Positions 45,301 to 54,339 of a DNA stretch of 64,000 bases are shown piece by piece (the first letter of the stretch is position 1; the number at the start of each line of letters is the position of its first letter). Below the pieces are notes generated by a model. It had not been told where the DNA came from, ran no database searches, and worked only from the letters and a program-made list of their open reading frames with translations. Source of the DNA: Leptotrichia sp. oral taxon 215 str. W9775. GTDB taxonomy: Bacteria; Fusobacteriota; Fusobacteriia; Fusobacteriales; Leptotrichiaceae. The stretch covers positions 8,584 to 72,583 of the forward strand of contig NZ_KI272827.1 in assembly GCF_000469505.1 (NCBI RefSeq), in the 5' to 3' direction. The position numbers were made by a program, and so were the translations under genes.

Positions 45301-46896
45301 TGACTGCAAAATATTTTTATTATTAAATTTTAGGACAAGATTATTTACCTTAGGATTTACATCATAGGAATTTCCTCCATAATTTACCGTCAGATAATCC
45401 CTTCCAGTTGCATTTATATTCATCTGCTGATCTTGTACATTTATAACATAGTTTCCTGAAATCTCATTTGAGTTGAAATTTCCTGTTATTATATTTTCTT
45501 TATTTATTGATGCTTCTCCTGTTATCCGGGCTACACTGTAATCAGATCCCCTGTTTGTTATGATGTAATTTCCGTTACCTCGTTTTTCTTTTACATTATA
45601 AGTAAACTTTGGTACAAGAACATCATTTTTCACTTTAAATCCACTTATTGCTTCATCAAAATGGAATGCTGTATTTTCCAGCGTCAGAATCTGTTCCTTA
45701 GACATTTTCAGCGATGTCTTTAAATCTTTGAACCTGTAATTTGCAAGTGTTATCTGAGGTGAAGAAAATTTACCGTCCAGTGTAAATTCCTTCGACTGTA
45801 CATTTACAGCCGCATCAAGTTCCCCAGTTACATTTCCACTGGCATTGACATTGAAATCCTTTATAACCTTATACCTTGCAATTTCCTTAAATGGAACATT
45901 GTCAGTTGTCAATTTTATATTGACATTTTGTTTTGGTATGCTGTAATTCATTTTAAATGTTACAGGATGGTTTTCTATGGAGGTTTTTGCATCAACTGTA
46001 ATGTCATCATTTTTCATATCTATTACTGCATCAATATTTTCAATATCTCCATCAAAGTCATCATATTGAACTGTCCCATTTTTCACATCTAATTTACCTT
46101 TTACCTTCATTACACTTTCTTTATGTTTCTGGGTTAACTCCAGATTTCCTGTAAGTACACCTTTTTTAGCCTTTATCATATCCAGTGGAACATACTGTCC
46201 CAGACTTTCTGTCACATTGACATTTTTAAATTCAAACCCCAGATGAAATTCCTTCTTTTTAGGATCCGTATTTTTAGTCCTGTCAAACATTGATTTAAAA
46301 GACTGTAAAGTATTTACCTTTTGATCAAGAAATACTTTTATGCTTTCATCCCCGTCACTTCCTTTTGCCTCAAGTGAAAATCCCCTTGACTTGGAAACTT
46401 CCAGATATCCATTTACATTTTTTAGGGTTTTGGCTATTTTTTTCTCGTAACTTGTATCAGTATAATTTAACACAGAATTATAGAAATACAGTTTTCCCAG
46501 CCTATTTGTATTATCATAAGTAACCTGCTTCTTATCGTTAGGCTTTAATATATTAAATACATTAAACTTATTCTGGGGATATCTGTCAAGATTGACGGTT
46601 GCATTAGAAACCTCTATTTTTGATAATCTCGAAGGAAGCATGAGATTTATTTTTGCAGTGGCTTTTTTAGCATCTATGACTATGTTTCCCGACTGATCCT
46701 TTACTTTCAAGTCATCTATTCTTAATTTTCCAAATCCTTCAAGTTCCACTTTCTTAAATTCAACATTTAAACCTGAAGTTTTCAGTATGTAACCAAGTAT
46801 TCCCTTAAAATTATTTGTGGAAATATATCCCCTGATTATAAATAGAGATAACAAAAGAGGGATAAATGCAATTAAAGTTTTTCTTATATATTTCAT
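42313..46896 (-). CDS. tamB: Translocation and assembly module protein TamB (DUF490)
   Basis: A 1527-aa envelope-spanning protein. A single N-terminal membrane helix (about residues 7-23) anchors it. The very long periplasmic part consists of repeated beta strands forming a lipid-conducting groove in this family. The C-terminal DUF490 domain contains GEFIIKQGSFLLNNNRFKI and FNASTKVGKERIEVSVTGKP, typical of TamB. It bridges inner and outer membranes for phospholipid transport or protein assembly. It lies 13 nt upstream of bamA without tamA, so it probably works with BamA. SD ggaggt is 6 nt before the ATG. Confidence 0.93.
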   Translation of the reverse strand: MKYIRKTLIAFIPLLLSLFIIRGYISTNNFKGILGYILKTSGLNVEFKKVELEGFGKLRIDDLKVKDQSGNIVIDAKKATAKINLMLPSRLSKIEVSNATVNLDRYPQNKFNVFNILKPNDKKQVTYDNTNRLGKLYFYNSVLNYTDTSYEKKIAKTLKNVNGYLEVSKSRGFSLEAKGSDGDESIKVFLDQKVNTLQSFKSMFDRTKNTDPKKKEFHLGFEFKNVNVTESLGQYVPLDMIKAKKGVLTGNLELTQKHKESVMKVKGKLDVKNGTVQYDDFDGDIENIDAVIDMKNDDITVDAKTSIENHPVTFKMNYSIPKQNVNIKLTTDNVPFKEIARYKVIKDFNVNASGNVTGELDAAVNVQSKEFTLDGKFSSPQITLANYRFKDLKTSLKMSKEQILTLENTAFHFDEAISGFKVKNDVLVPKFTYNVKEKRGNGNYIITNRGSDYSVARITGEASINKENIITGNFNSNEISGNYVINVQDQQMNINATGRDYLTVNYGGNSYDVNPKVNNLVLKFNNKNILQSGNIHAKLKSRDNKYFDLINADVNVKNGSYNVNADVNAKGQNLRVSGITTADMKHSYKIKTTEKGRIDVAKLLRAYGFNLKGLDKAKLPMTVTANISGNGDKLSGNYELYSPYGEYIVEYEQLHAKGKINDLLSLNLDINAKMSELWVGYQRLKNVSGNLNIKNNVVHISNISNDKLQASGSFNMKNGNIRINSELKDYVVYNNIKPEVNLYIKDAAMNVDGPLENMSGSIVLQPSKTTIDSTYIGDTEGIIDISKSVLNFRKFSLRENQIAGTYDMKTGLADLKLSLTEPDIPKLFKFNDLTFGTFSELSLKGDLNKFNLSGNVNFGNISYKGYKVPSLNAELEYSDGNVDKLFKYGTFNVKDLIVRGDNDEELFRTNTKFDLENIDIDYKLENQKFSLDSVQDLKDKGYSGDITLDFFFNGKPENFSTGMTINSDKVTLSGFPVEHLDVDVSANNKGVNIGQFYLEYEKNPLLLNGYFNFSPINYNISALAKNFNLDFLGLDKNIKEAGGIADIDIVFSPEQTVGTVLLNNFNYKTKDGITLVDNVNADISVDNRKLNVNRLDGGYNGGTFTVDGNLDVPVIPEDFMRTKRLELGKFELNTSLNSVKVRYGEDIDAVLTGDIVFTENHLFGNITAESGEIRAIPSFGGEEKKALSTEEEEKILKNKTIVEGIVEEVIDKILKQYTVDINLRTSKDVKLNIPNMTLVKNIKGGISGESKVLYENGEVGLTGEFIIKQGSFLLNNNRFKINNAEIRFPEQSSGSTLQIDPFIVFNASTKVGKERIEVSVTGKPSNPVIEFSSDSGLSKEQIVSLLAFNTASKGNNQDNKTADTSQDGAVVIGSVINTALNELIFSPVTGKIGETFGLSNVSVSTDFKKSEKTGEYSGATTLYIQDNLYKDKWFWNLQLKFPFQTKTENGNTSNPVGYNAWINYNVLEGLELKIGGETITKRDESTNFKPKNDLNYYFGVDFSTKADSFGDLWKKLFHRKKLETLSK

Positions 46897-46994
46897 TTTT
46901 ACCTCCTTCTTTTTTATCTCATTTTCATATTTATTTTATCTTATTATATTATACATTACTTATATCATACTTAGCATTTTTCCTGTATTGTTTT

Positions 46995-47903
46995 TTAATC
47001 AAAATTAATATCCAGCAATCCTATTATTCTTTCCAGCTCCTCATAATCATGGAATTTTATTTCTATTTTACCGTTTCCATGTAAATTCCCCTTTATTTCT
47101 ACACTGCTTTCAAAAAATTCCCTCAATTTACCTTCCAGAAATAATTTTTCACCGTCTTTTTCTTCGTAACCTTCTTCATATCCATTATATTCTTTTTCAG
47201 AAAAATCATTATTTTCCTTGTCAGTCAGATTTTTATTCTGTGATTTGTTTTCTGATTCTTTTCCTCTGCTATCTAAACTACCAGATAAAGCATCTGAAGA
47301 ATTCCCTTTATTTATAAGGAATTTTACTCTTCTTTCTGTTTCCCTGACAGAATACCCCTTATTTATTATTTCTTTTGCCGCTGCTTCTATTTTCTTTTCA
47401 TCAGACAGGCTTAAAAGGGTTCTTGCATGGCCATAGGATATCTCACCTTTTTTTACCATTTCCTTTACACTTGCAGGAAGTTTTAAAATCCTCATTTTAT
47501 TTGAAACTGAAGACCTTGTCTTGCCCAGCTTTTCCGAAAGTTTTTCCTGAGTGTATCCATAAACCTCCATAAGCATCAGGTAGGATTCTGCTTCTTCTAT
47601 CGGATTAAGATTTTCACGCTGAATATTTTCAAGGACAGAAAGCTCATATCCTCTGGCGTCACCAACATTCATTTCTATAACAGGTATACTTTCCATTCCA
47701 AGTTCTCTGCATGCACGGTAACGTCTTTCTCCTGCTACAATTTCATATTTCCCGTTTGAAATTTTTCTTACTGTAATCGGCTGAAGTAATCCACTATTTT
47801 TTATTGAATCCTTCAGTTCGGACATTTTCCCATTATCAAAATATTTTCTCGGCTGATTACTATTTGTAACAATTTTATCTATTTTTAAATTCAGAAGTTT
47901 CAT
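46995..47903 (-). CDS. parB: Chromosome partitioning protein ParB/Spo0J
   Basis: A ~302-aa ParB. The N-terminal CTP/parS-clamp domain has NQPRKYFDNGKMSELKDSI and the CTP-binding GERRYRACRELGMESIPV. The HTH region follows (GYTQEKLSEKLGKTRSSVSNKMRIL). A charged linker with a low-complexity Ser/Asn/Glu stretch (about 205-260) leads to a short C-terminal dimerisation domain. ATG 47903 follows agaggg; the earlier ATG at 47921 has no SD. The parA gene is not adjacent. The nearby mnmG and rsmG suggest closeness to the replication origin. Confidence 0.92.
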   Translation of the reverse strand: MKLLNLKIDKIVTNSNQPRKYFDNGKMSELKDSIKNSGLLQPITVRKISNGKYEIVAGERRYRACRELGMESIPVIEMNVGDARGYELSVLENIQRENLNPIEEAESYLMLMEVYGYTQEKLSEKLGKTRSSVSNKMRILKLPASVKEMVKKGEISYGHARTLLSLSDEKKIEAAAKEIINKGYSVRETERRVKFLINKGNSSDALSGSLDSRGKESENKSQNKNLTDKENNDFSEKEYNGYEEGYEEKDGEKLFLEGKLREFFESSVEIKGNLHGNGKIEIKFHDYEELERIIGLLDINFD

Positions 47904-47977
47904 AATCCCTCTTTTTTCCATTTTTCATATTTTAAATTTTATCGGCATTATTTATTACACTTAAACCTTTTACAAAC

Positions 47978-48952
47978 TTAATTCCTGCTTACAGAATAAA
48001 TTGCCTTTGAGTCCCTTGAAGCCGCCCTTGCTGATAATATTCCTACAATTACTGTAACAAGCAGGGCAATCAGAAAGTAAGGGCTAAACCACACACTTCC
48101 CCTGACATCCGGATTTAGGCTCATATAAGTCGAAAGCTGTTCCGCCGCTTCAAAAAAACTTGAAGAAACTCCTTCAGCCCTAAGTCCATCCCTAAAGTGA
48201 AAAACAACAGTTATAAAGTGCGATGTGGCAATTACAATACTTGAAGCCAGCACAAACAACGCTGAACCCATTGCCCCCATTTTCTTTGTAAAAAAAGTAT
48301 ATCCGGCTATTCCACCAAACAGAATTACTACTACAGCAACTGCGCCAAGATAGCCTAACGCTCCTATAATAACCCATAAAATCCCACCGACAGAAGCTCC
48401 TAAAAGACTTCCTATAAATCCTAGAATATGATTTTCCTTTTTTGAAGTCATTTCTTCCTTATTTTTTTCAAGCTCTTCCAGTCTTGTCTTATGGCAATTT
48501 TCACATATATAATCTATTTCAGACTCATTTTTTATAACCTGTGTCGCCTTTATGTCTGCTTCTTCAGGTGAAGCACCGCAGAAGGCACAGCAGCTGACTG
48601 TTTCTTCCTTTTCCAGAAAATCTATTATTTTATTCAGTATGCTTTCAATATCTTCATATAATTTTTTTGATTTTCCTTCATCTACGATAACTTCTATATA
48701 ATTTTTTTTGACCTCTGCTTTTTTTATTCCTGAAAACTCTTTTTTTAATTCATCCAGTAGGCTGTTAATCTTGCTTCTGTCTGTTTTTTCATCTATATTT
48801 ACCTTTACAATATAGTCTCTCAAATCCACCAAAACACTAACATAGTAATCTTTTATTTTACCCTTCACAGCTTCCATTGTTTCTAAAAAACTTAGCTGTT
48901 CATCTATAAGTTCCAAATCATAATTTCCTGCCAATGTCTTCAAAATCTTCAT
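47978..48952 (-). CDS. Zinc-ribbon membrane protein of unknown function
   Basis: A 324-aa protein. Residues about 1-115 are a soluble N-terminal domain with two ferredoxin-like beta-alpha units (YYVSVLVDLRDYIVKVNIDE, KKNYIEVIVDE). Next comes a zinc-ribbon-like CxxC pair (CCAFCGA about 121-127 and CENCHK about 149-154). Four hydrophobic segments (about 175-265 and 295-313) follow. The topology suggests a cytoplasmic sensory or adaptor domain on a small membrane domain. I do not recognise a family. SD aagggga is about 7 nt before the ATG. It lies between rsmG and parB on the same strand. Confidence 0.65.
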   Translation of the reverse strand: MKILKTLAGNYDLELIDEQLSFLETMEAVKGKIKDYYVSVLVDLRDYIVKVNIDEKTDRSKINSLLDELKKEFSGIKKAEVKKNYIEVIVDEGKSKKLYEDIESILNKIIDFLEKEETVSCCAFCGASPEEADIKATQVIKNESEIDYICENCHKTRLEELEKNKEEMTSKKENHILGFIGSLLGASVGGILWVIIGALGYLGAVAVVVILFGGIAGYTFFTKKMGAMGSALFVLASSIVIATSHFITVVFHFRDGLRAEGVSSSFFEAAEQLSTYMSLNPDVRGSVWFSPYFLIALLVTVIVGILSARAASRDSKAIYSVSRN

Positions 48953-49031
48953 TTTTTATCCCCTTCATATTTTTTTACAGAAAGCATACTTCCTGTAATT
49001 TCTTCATTTTTTAATTCATTTTATTACTCTT

Positions 49032-49760
49032 CTACAAAGGTTTCTTTGACGGAATCCCTGTTTTTCTTGGGTATTTTCCATCTGTTTTCTTTAATTTTCT
49101 TATTTCGAATACTATTCTTTCATCTCCACTTTCAGGAAGATTAAACTTATGTATATTTTCTACTGATGCATTTAGTTTCTTTAAAGCATTTCCTGACTCT
49201 TCCAGCTCATTAAGATTCAGTTTCTGAGGTAAAAATCTTCCATTCACTTTTAAGAAGGGTATCATATACTCCAGTATTATTCTTAAATTTGCCACTCCTC
49301 TGCAAAGGGCGGCATCAAAGCTTTCCCTTTTGTTCTTTATAAGCTCTTCAGCCCTTTCAGAACTGGTTTTTACATTTTTAATATTTAATTTTTCTATGAC
49401 TTCGTTTATAAAATCAATCTTTTTCCTTACTGAATCCACAAGTAAAAATTTCTTTTCAGGATAGTATATTGCAAGGACAAGTCCGGGAAATCCAGCTCCT
49501 GTTCCTACATCTATTAATTTCTGTTCTTCCTTTTGTATCACTTCAGTCAGCAACAGACTGTCAATAAAATGTTTCTCTGTCATTCCTTTTTTATCCCTTA
49601 TTGCAGTAAGGTTCATTATTTTGTTTTTTTCATGCATAAGTTCAAGGAATCCGAGCATTTTTTCCTTTTTTTCCTCGTCAACTGAAATTCCTGATTTCAA
49701 AAGAAGTTCATTGAAATAGTTTCTTATTTCATCATCAATTGCTATATTATTATTTTCCAT
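49032..49760 (-). CDS. rsmG: 16S rRNA (guanine(527)-N7)-methyltransferase
   Basis: A ~242-aa SAM-dependent methyltransferase modifying G527 of 16S rRNA. Hallmarks are NLTAIRDKKGMTEKHFIDSLLL, the SAM motif LIDVGTGAGFPGLVLAIYYP and the SFDAALCRGVANLRIILEYMIPFLK segment. The start at ATG 49760 has a modest SD (ggga); a TTG at 49778 is possible. It lies 72 nt after mnmG, the classic gidA-gidB arrangement. Confidence 0.95.
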   Translation of the reverse strand: MENNNIAIDDEIRNYFNELLLKSGISVDEEKKEKMLGFLELMHEKNKIMNLTAIRDKKGMTEKHFIDSLLLTEVIQKEEQKLIDVGTGAGFPGLVLAIYYPEKKFLLVDSVRKKIDFINEVIEKLNIKNVKTSSERAEELIKNKRESFDAALCRGVANLRIILEYMIPFLKVNGRFLPQKLNLNELEESGNALKKLNASVENIHKFNLPESGDERIVFEIRKLKKTDGKYPRKTGIPSKKPL

Positions 49761-49849
49761 AATTTCCCATACTTTCAATAATTATTTGTATTACAGGTTT
49801 TTTTATCCTTTTTATCTATATTTTACAAAATTTCCTATCAGTAGTAATA

Positions 49850-51739
49850 CTACTGTTTTAAAACTCCTTCAAGATACATAAGCAGTACAGATATATCTGC
49901 AGGAGTAACTCCGGATATTCTCGAAGCCTGCCCTACATTATATGGAGCTTTTTCCTTTAATCTCTGCTTTGCTTCAAGTGTTATCCCCTTCATGCCGTCA
50001 TAGTCAAAATCTTTAGGAATTTTCTTATCATCCAGCTTTTTCTGTCTGTCCATTATCTGTTTTGCTTTTGCAATATACCCTTCATACTTAACCTGTACTT
50101 CTATCTGGTATTCTGTATCTTCATCAAAGCTAAGATTAGGAATATTTTCCATAATTTCTGCAATATATTTTATATCATTATAAGTAACCTTCGGACGTCT
50201 CAGAATTTCCTTCAATGTTGTTCCACTTTTCAGGGATTCATCATATCTTTCAAGTACTTCTGCCAGTCTTTTATTGCTTATTCCTAACTTTATATTTTCA
50301 AGATTTTCTATTGTTTCTGCGACATTTTTCTTTTTTTCCTCTATCCTGTCATAATATTTCTTTTCAAGTAATCCTATTTTATAGGCTTTTTCAGATAATC
50401 TGATGTCAGCGTTATCTTCCCTTAAAATAAGCCTAAATTCTGATCTTGCTGTAAACATTCTATATGGCTCAAAAAGTTCCTTATTTATAAGGTCGTCTAT
50501 CATTGTTCCTATGTAAGAACTTTCCCTATCCAGAATAAAAGGTTCTTCTCCTTTAATTTTAAGGGCCGCATTTATTCCGGCTACAATTCCCTGAGCGGCA
50601 GCTTCTTCATAACCGCTTGTTCCGTTTATCTGCCCTGCAAGATAGAGACCCTTAACTCTTTTTGTTTCAAGAGTGTAGTCAAGCTCCTGAGGATTTACAA
50701 TATCATACTCCACCGCATATCCGTATCTCATTATATGGGCATTTTCAAGCCCAGCTATTGTATTTACTATTTTCTGCTGGTATTCTGCAGGATAGCTTGT
50801 AGACAGTCCACTTATATAAACCTCTGATGTGTCAAAACCTTCAGGTTCCAGAAACAGATGATGACTATCCTTTTCATGAAATTTCACAACCTTGTCCTCG
50901 ATTGACGGACAGTATCTCGGTCCTGTACTCTGTATGCTTCCATTGTACATTGGAGCCTTGTCCAGATTATCCAGTATTATTTTATGTGCTTCAAGGTTAG
51001 TTCTAGTCAGATAGCATGAAAGCTGTGGTTTTTCAAGTACTTCCTCATCGGGAGTTCTCATTGAAAATTTTAATGCAGCTCCAACTTCTCCCGGCTGTAC
51101 TTCAAGCTTTGAAGTATCAAGTGTTCTTATATCTATTCTTGGAGGGGTTCCAGTTTTGAACCTGTCCATTTTAAAGCCTAATGCCTTCAATGAATCCGTA
51201 AGTTCTTCAGAAGAAAGCTCTCCCATTCTTCCACCTTTTATTCTTTTTTCTCCAATATACATAAGCCCTCTTAAGAATGTCCCAGTTGCTACAATTACGG
51301 CTTTAGCTCTAAAATCAAGTCCTGTCTTTGTTCTTATTCCTTTTATCTCTCCGTTTTCAACGACAAGTTCAGTTACAATATCCTGAACTGTATCAAGATT
51401 TTCCTGATTTTCAAGAGTTTTTTTCATTTCCCTTGCATATATTTTCCTGTCAGACTGTGCTCTTAAAGATCTTACTGCAGGTCCTTTTTTTGTATTTAAT
51501 ATTCTCATCTGGACAAAACTTTTGTCCATGTTTCTTCCCATTTCTCCGCCTAATGCGTCAACTTCCTTTACTAGATGACTTTTTGCAGGTCCTCCTACAG
51601 AAGGATTGCATGACATTACACCTATATTATCAAGAGTTATTGTAAAAACCGCAGTTTTCATGCCTAACCTTGCACAAGCCAGTGAAGCCTCTATTCCTGC
51701 ATGACCTGCCCCTATTACAATAACGTCATATTCTCTCAT
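49850..51739 (-). CDS. mnmG: tRNA uridine-5-carboxymethylaminomethyl modification enzyme MnmG (GidA)
   Basis: A 629-aa FAD enzyme that with MnmE modifies U34 of several tRNAs. The Rossmann FAD motif [21 protein letters not shown] opens the protein. [25 protein letters not shown] and [12 protein letters not shown] follow, and [27 protein letters not shown] is the second FAD-binding part. The C-terminal domain ends normally. SD aaggag is about 11 nt before the ATG. It precedes rsmG on the same strand. mnmE is not in the window. Confidence 0.97.
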   Translation of the reverse strand: MREYDVIVIGAGHAGIEASLACARLGMKTAVFTITLDNIGVMSCNPSVGGPAKSHLVKEVDALGGEMGRNMDKSFVQMRILNTKKGPAVRSLRAQSDRKIYAREMKKTLENQENLDTVQDIVTELVVENGEIKGIRTKTGLDFRAKAVIVATGTFLRGLMYIGEKRIKGGRMGELSSEELTDSLKALGFKMDRFKTGTPPRIDIRTLDTSKLEVQPGEVGAALKFSMRTPDEEVLEKPQLSCYLTRTNLEAHKIILDNLDKAPMYNGSIQSTGPRYCPSIEDKVVKFHEKDSHHLFLEPEGFDTSEVYISGLSTSYPAEYQQKIVNTIAGLENAHIMRYGYAVEYDIVNPQELDYTLETKRVKGLYLAGQINGTSGYEEAAAQGIVAGINAALKIKGEEPFILDRESSYIGTMIDDLINKELFEPYRMFTARSEFRLILREDNADIRLSEKAYKIGLLEKKYYDRIEEKKKNVAETIENLENIKLGISNKRLAEVLERYDESLKSGTTLKEILRRPKVTYNDIKYIAEIMENIPNLSFDEDTEYQIEVQVKYEGYIAKAKQIMDRQKKLDDKKIPKDFDYDGMKGITLEAKQRLKEKAPYNVGQASRISGVTPADISVLLMYLEGVLKQ

Positions 51740-51870
51740 TCTGATTTTTTCTCCTTATTTCCTATTTAAAATTTATTTATTTTTGTAATTTATTTCAATA
51801 TTTCTTCTATATTTTTCATAATTTTCTGTACTCTATATTATACAGTATTAATCTCTTTTTTTCAAATAAA

Positions 51871-51914
51871 AATAGGGAAATGCAGTCATTATTTTTAAAT
51901 TGCACTTCCCTATT
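51871..51914 (-). terminator. Terminator downstream of the nitroreductase gene
   Basis: aatagggaaatgca (51871-51884) pairs with tgcacttccctatt (51901-51914), 14 bp with one G-U-type difference. T-rich sequence follows on the minus strand. Confidence 0.75.
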
Positions 51915-51939
51915 ATATTAATTATTCTAAATTACTGAT

Positions 51940-52602
51940 TTATTCAATTATTTCGAATACTTCAGAAAGATTCTGCCTTGTTTTTACAGGCTGTTCTTCA
52001 TCACGGTAACCAAAACTTACCATGTATGAAAGTCCATATTCATTAAGATCCAATATTCCTCTGTCACTTAAATATTTCTCAGCCGCTTCCCTTTCAAATC
52101 CTTCTATCGCACAGCTGTCTATTCCCAGATAAGCTGCCGTTGTCATCATATTCCCAAGAACAATGTATGTCTGCTTTGATGCCCAGTCAAAAAGACTTCT
52201 TTCGCTTTCAAGCAGTTTGAAATGTTTTTCCTGAAATCCTCCAAATTTTTCTTTTATTACAGCCTTCATTTCTTCAGGAACCTTTTTCACATCCTCAAGC
52301 ATATGTTCCATATGTTTACTGTCTGCCGTAACTCCTTTTCGTGCAAGAACTATTACAATATGACTGGCTCCATTAATGCTGTTTATTGCTCCCCACGCAA
52401 ACTCCTTAAAATCTTCCTTCATTTTTTCATTTTTCAGAAGCAGGAATTTCCATGGCTCAAGTCCGAATGAACTTGGTGAAAGCCTTGCAGATTCCATAAT
52501 TGTATTAAAATCTTCATCACTGACTTTTCTATTTTTGTCAAATTTCTTACACGCATATCTGTAATTAAATACATCTATTATTTCCTGATTTTTCGATTTC
52601 AT
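51940..52602 (-). CDS. Nitroreductase family NAD(P)H-dependent oxidoreductase
   Basis: A 220-aa FMN enzyme of the NfsB-like nitroreductase family. Features are FNYRYACKKFDKNRKVSDEDF at the N-terminus (FMN phosphate contacts), the ESARLSPSSFGLEPWKFLLL segment, the TAAYLGIDSCAIEGFE helix near residue 160 and a C-terminal GYRDEEQ. It reduces quinones or nitro-compounds with NAD(P)H; the natural substrate is unknown. It lies 12 nt downstream of the oppA-like gene, with SD taggag about 8 nt before the ATG, so it may be cotranscribed. A terminator follows. Confidence 0.88.
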   Translation of the reverse strand: MKSKNQEIIDVFNYRYACKKFDKNRKVSDEDFNTIMESARLSPSSFGLEPWKFLLLKNEKMKEDFKEFAWGAINSINGASHIVIVLARKGVTADSKHMEHMLEDVKKVPEEMKAVIKEKFGGFQEKHFKLLESERSLFDWASKQTYIVLGNMMTTAAYLGIDSCAIEGFEREAAEKYLSDRGILDLNEYGLSYMVSFGYRDEEQPVKTRQNLSEVFEIIE

Positions 52603-52614
52603 AAAATCTCACTC

Positions 52615-54198
52615 CTATTTTCCCATGTACATATCTCTTAAGAAATATTCTCCTCCAATTGAAAGGAATGTAATATCCTTTACTTCAGGATTTACCAGAT
52701 ATCTTTTCTGTCTTTGGAACAGAACTGCTACCGGTACTTCTTCAGAAATAATTTTTTCCATTTCTATCATTGCAGGAACTCTCACTTTAGGATCAGCTGT
52801 ACTCTTTGCAATTTTTACAAGTTCATCATATCTTGCATTTTTATAATCTCCACGGTTGTTTGCATTTTTAGAATCAAACAAATCAAGATATGTTATAGGA
52901 TCTAAGAAATCCCCAGTCCAGTTATGTAATGTTATCTGGTAGTTTCTCTGTTTAGTTTTCTGAACTCTTTCCTTACCTTTTACAACGCTTAATTTCAAGT
53001 CTATTCCAAGATTATTTTTTAAGCTTGCCTGAATAAATTCAGATATAACCTTTGTATTTGCCCCTTCCCCAAAAACTAATTCTATAGATGGGAACTGCTG
53101 CATTCCTTCTTCTTTAAGTCCTTCAGCAAGTAATTTCTTAGCTTCTTCAGGATTGTATCCAGGTAATGAAGTAGGCACTTCTTCAGCGAAGTCCTTTTCA
53201 AGTCCTTTTATTCCAATTCCTGAAGGAACAAATGATTTTACATTCTTTTCTGAATTATCCAGTGTTTTTTGAACAAGTTCTTCCTTGTTTATAGCCATTG
53301 ATATCGCTTTTCTTACTTTTGCATTATTTAAAGGTTTTACGTTAGTGTTAAACAGAAGATACCACATTCCCCCGTCATTTGCCTGTACCAGTTCAGGTTT
53401 TCCTTTAAATTCTTTTGACTGTTCAAAGTTTACTGCCGTAACATCAACTTCACCATTTTTAAAGTTACTTGCGGCTACGTCTGAATCAATAAGCTTCAAC
53501 ACAATTTTTTCTGTCTTAACATTTTTTGCATCCCAGTAATCAGGATTTTTTTCAAAAACGAATTTTGAGTTATGAACCCACTCTTTTAATAAATAAGGCC
53601 CAGAAGATATTGTCTTATCAGCTTCCATAAAATACTTGTCCTTAACTTCTCCGTAGAATTTTTCATTTAATGGCATATATGCCTTAAATGTTACTAAATC
53701 ATCAAAGTATGGAGTTGGTGCTTCCAACGTAACTTCAAGTGTTTTATCATCTACAACTTTAATTCCAACTTCATCTGCACTAACTTTCTTTGAGTTGAAA
53801 GCTTCCCCATTTTTTATTGGGAATAACAGATTTGCATTTCCTGCCCCTGTTGCAGGGTCAAGCGCTCTTAACCATCCTGCTCTGAAATCCTTTGCAGTAA
53901 TAGGATCTCCATTTGACCATTTTAATCCGTCTCTAAGATGGAATGTCCATTTTAGGCCGTCAGGTGTAGTTTCCCATTTTTCAGCAAGTCCTGCTACCGA
54001 CTTACCATTTTTGTCCTTTCTTAAAAGTCCTTCCATTACAAGTTCATCTACTGTTCCTCCTGCTACATCCGTAGTTATCTGCGGATCAATTGATGAAGGT
54101 TCCGTTCTCAGGTTTATTGTAACTTCCCCACCTTTAGAACCTCCTCCACAGGCAACCATGAATACCATCATTGATAATAATAATAAAAATTTTTTCAT
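52615..54198 (-). CDS. oppA: Oligopeptide ABC transporter substrate-binding lipoprotein
   Basis: A 527-aa solute-binding lipoprotein (SBP_bac_5 family). Lipobox MVACGGG (Cys about 17) anchors it to a membrane. EPSSIDPQITTDVAGGTVDELVMEGL near the N-terminus and WTFHLRDGLKWSNGDPITAKDF are family signatures. It would deliver peptides to the OppBC channel. It lies downstream of oppF with a 141-bp gap that is very AT-rich and probably holds its own promoter, so it may be made in excess. SD ggaggg. Confidence 0.9.
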   Translation of the reverse strand: MKKFLLLLSMMVFMVACGGGSKGGEVTINLRTEPSSIDPQITTDVAGGTVDELVMEGLLRKDKNGKSVAGLAEKWETTPDGLKWTFHLRDGLKWSNGDPITAKDFRAGWLRALDPATGAGNANLLFPIKNGEAFNSKKVSADEVGIKVVDDKTLEVTLEAPTPYFDDLVTFKAYMPLNEKFYGEVKDKYFMEADKTISSGPYLLKEWVHNSKFVFEKNPDYWDAKNVKTEKIVLKLIDSDVAASNFKNGEVDVTAVNFEQSKEFKGKPELVQANDGGMWYLLFNTNVKPLNNAKVRKAISMAINKEELVQKTLDNSEKNVKSFVPSGIGIKGLEKDFAEEVPTSLPGYNPEEAKKLLAEGLKEEGMQQFPSIELVFGEGANTKVISEFIQASLKNNLGIDLKLSVVKGKERVQKTKQRNYQITLHNWTGDFLDPITYLDLFDSKNANNRGDYKNARYDELVKIAKSTADPKVRVPAMIEMEKIISEEVPVAVLFQRQKRYLVNPEVKDITFLSIGGEYFLRDMYMGK

Positions 54199-54339
54199 GT
54201 TCCCTCCTTAATTTTTTCACTTTCATTTTTTATAATATTTTCTATTATACATTATAATTCAATATTTTTCTATAAATATTATATCATTCATTATATATTT
54301 ATATATTTCCATTTATAAAAATAATAATATCCTGTATCA

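Noticed and set aside
46900..52000. parS sites near parB
   Set aside because: I did not find a tgtttcacgtgaaaca-like sequence by eye; a mismatch-tolerant scan would be needed.
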